Below are positions 4,981 to 5,503 of a stretch of DNA of 5,503 nucleotides, one piece after another. Position 1 is the stretch's first letter, and each line of letters begins with the position of its first letter. The translations under genes and the position numbers were made by a program. The stretch comes from JBOHHM01 sp050725495 (GTDB taxonomy: Bacteria; Pseudomonadota; Gammaproteobacteria; Burkholderiales; Burkholderiaceae_C), in assembly GCA_050725495.1 (NCBI GenBank), contig JBOHHM010000247.1, positions 1 through 5,503 on the forward strand. The letters are read 5' to 3'. The notes beneath the pieces were generated by a model. That model saw only the letters and a list, made by a program, of their open reading frames with translations. It searched no databases and was not told the DNA's origin.

Positions 4981-5503
4981 CGCACGGCAGGCGGCTCCTG
5001 GTCCGTCGCAATCCCGGCCCAGTGGCGGTAGAGCGCAACCGCTCGGTTGACCGAAGAGGCCTCCTGGCTGTCGGCAAAGATGCTGGCGCCGCGGTCGATT
5101 CGCATCAGCAGATAGAACGCCCAAACGTCCGCCGCATGGCGCTCGGCAAACGCCACCGTCTGCAGTGCGCCGGGTTCGAACAGCGTGATTCCGAACGCGC
5201 GCACCGGCGAGGCGTTTTCATAGGAGAGCACGAGCCGCTGCGCGTCGCGTTCGCGCACGCGCATGCGGTAGACAACGGGGCCGGATCGGCTGTCGTTGAT
5301 CCAGTAGTGGAACTGGCCGCCCACCGTCAGCTCGGCGGCCGCGAAGTCACGCCGCCGCTCGGCCTTCGCGTCGCCGCCGGCCAGCGCGCTGGCATCGACG
5401 GCCAAGGGACGCCACGCCTTGTCTGTCGCCGACCAATAGCGGACCGTGCGCAGTGTCGAGATCGCTCCGGCGCGCGCGAGCAGCGCGTCGGTGTCGCCCG
5501 CGA
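4977..5503 (-). CDS. Unrecognised protein, C-terminal 174 residues (5' end outside window)
   Basis: The frame is open from the right edge to the stop at 4979-4977, so the TTG at 5405 is internal and not a start. The visible part begins AGDTDALLARAGAISTLRTVRYWSATDKAWRPL and continues through FAAAELTVGGQFHYWINDSR, VVYRMRVRERDAQRLVLSYENASPVRAFGITLFEPGALQTVAF and DVWAFYLLMRIDRGASIF to VALYRHWAGI. The alternating strand pattern suggests a soluble beta-rich domain. The YWS-TDK-W-PL motif recalls uncharacterised proteins grouped as DUF6675, which I could not verify. No transmembrane segment is seen in this part, and the N-terminus, where a signal peptide would be, is missing. It converges on lysR and shares the CTAG at 4977-4980 with it. 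Confidence 0.75.
   Translation of the reverse strand, partial: AGDTDALLARAGAISTLRTVRYWSATDKAWRPLAVDASALAGGDAKAERRRDFAAAELTVGGQFHYWINDSRSGPVVYRMRVRERDAQRLVLSYENASPVRAFGITLFEPGALQTVAFAERHAADVWAFYLLMRIDRGASIFADSQEASSVNRAVALYRHWAGIATDQEPPAVR

Noticed and set aside
4039..5124. 361-codon open frame on the reverse strand
   Set aside because: It is a high-GC shadow of lysR and of the convergent gene in another frame. It is rich in Gly, Arg, His and Gln and lacks any recognisable domain.
5403..5405. TTG as the start of the last reverse-strand gene
   Set aside because: The frame remains open to the window edge with protein-like sequence (for example TVRYWSATDKAWRPL), so the true start is outside the window.

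Overview
The window looks like accessory DNA in a betaproteobacterial chromosome, most likely Comamonadaceae (Acidovorax, Variovorax, Delftia or relatives). Three things suggest this: GC-rich third positions in the right half, a LysR regulator of a type I associate with that family, and a C-run/G-run hairpin repeat at about 3806-3904 that resembles intergenic repeats of these genomes. The placement rests on recognition, not on a search.

Left edge (1 to about 275): the first 37 codons of a leftward IS1634-type transposase, then an AT-rich insertion-sequence end. That end holds an intrinsic terminator that reads toward the transposase and should stop transcription arriving from outside the element. 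Middle left (308-1982): three small single-domain genes on the + strand. They are an SRPBCC/AHSA1-like protein, then after a 374-bp spacer a SnoaL/YybH-like protein and a VOC (glyoxalase-fold) protein 14 bp apart, probably one operon. None has an assignable substrate. Middle right (2071-3763): two metallo-beta-lactamase (MBL) fold genes in tandem. The first has lost essentially every histidine metal ligand and looks like a pseudo-enzyme. The second is an intact COG1237-type MBL with the full HxHxDH motif.

Right (3764-5503): an intergenic repeat with two hairpins, a possible promoter placed almost on the start codon, a full-length LysR regulator related to the HypT (YjiE) group, and the C-terminal 174 residues of an unrecognised protein on the - strand. 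The last two genes converge, and both stop codons lie in a single CTAG.

The genes from 308 to 3763 all point the same way. SD-like sequences precede all five, with short gaps except for the 374-bp spacer, so they may form one or two transcripts. The mixture (IS end, small stand-alone domains, a duplicated MBL fold with one dead copy, and a 21-bp fragment of the lysR gene repeated upstream of the MBL pair) reads as an assembled accessory island beside a conserved chromosomal lysR. I see no phage, CRISPR, tRNA or rRNA features and no convincing integron attC site.
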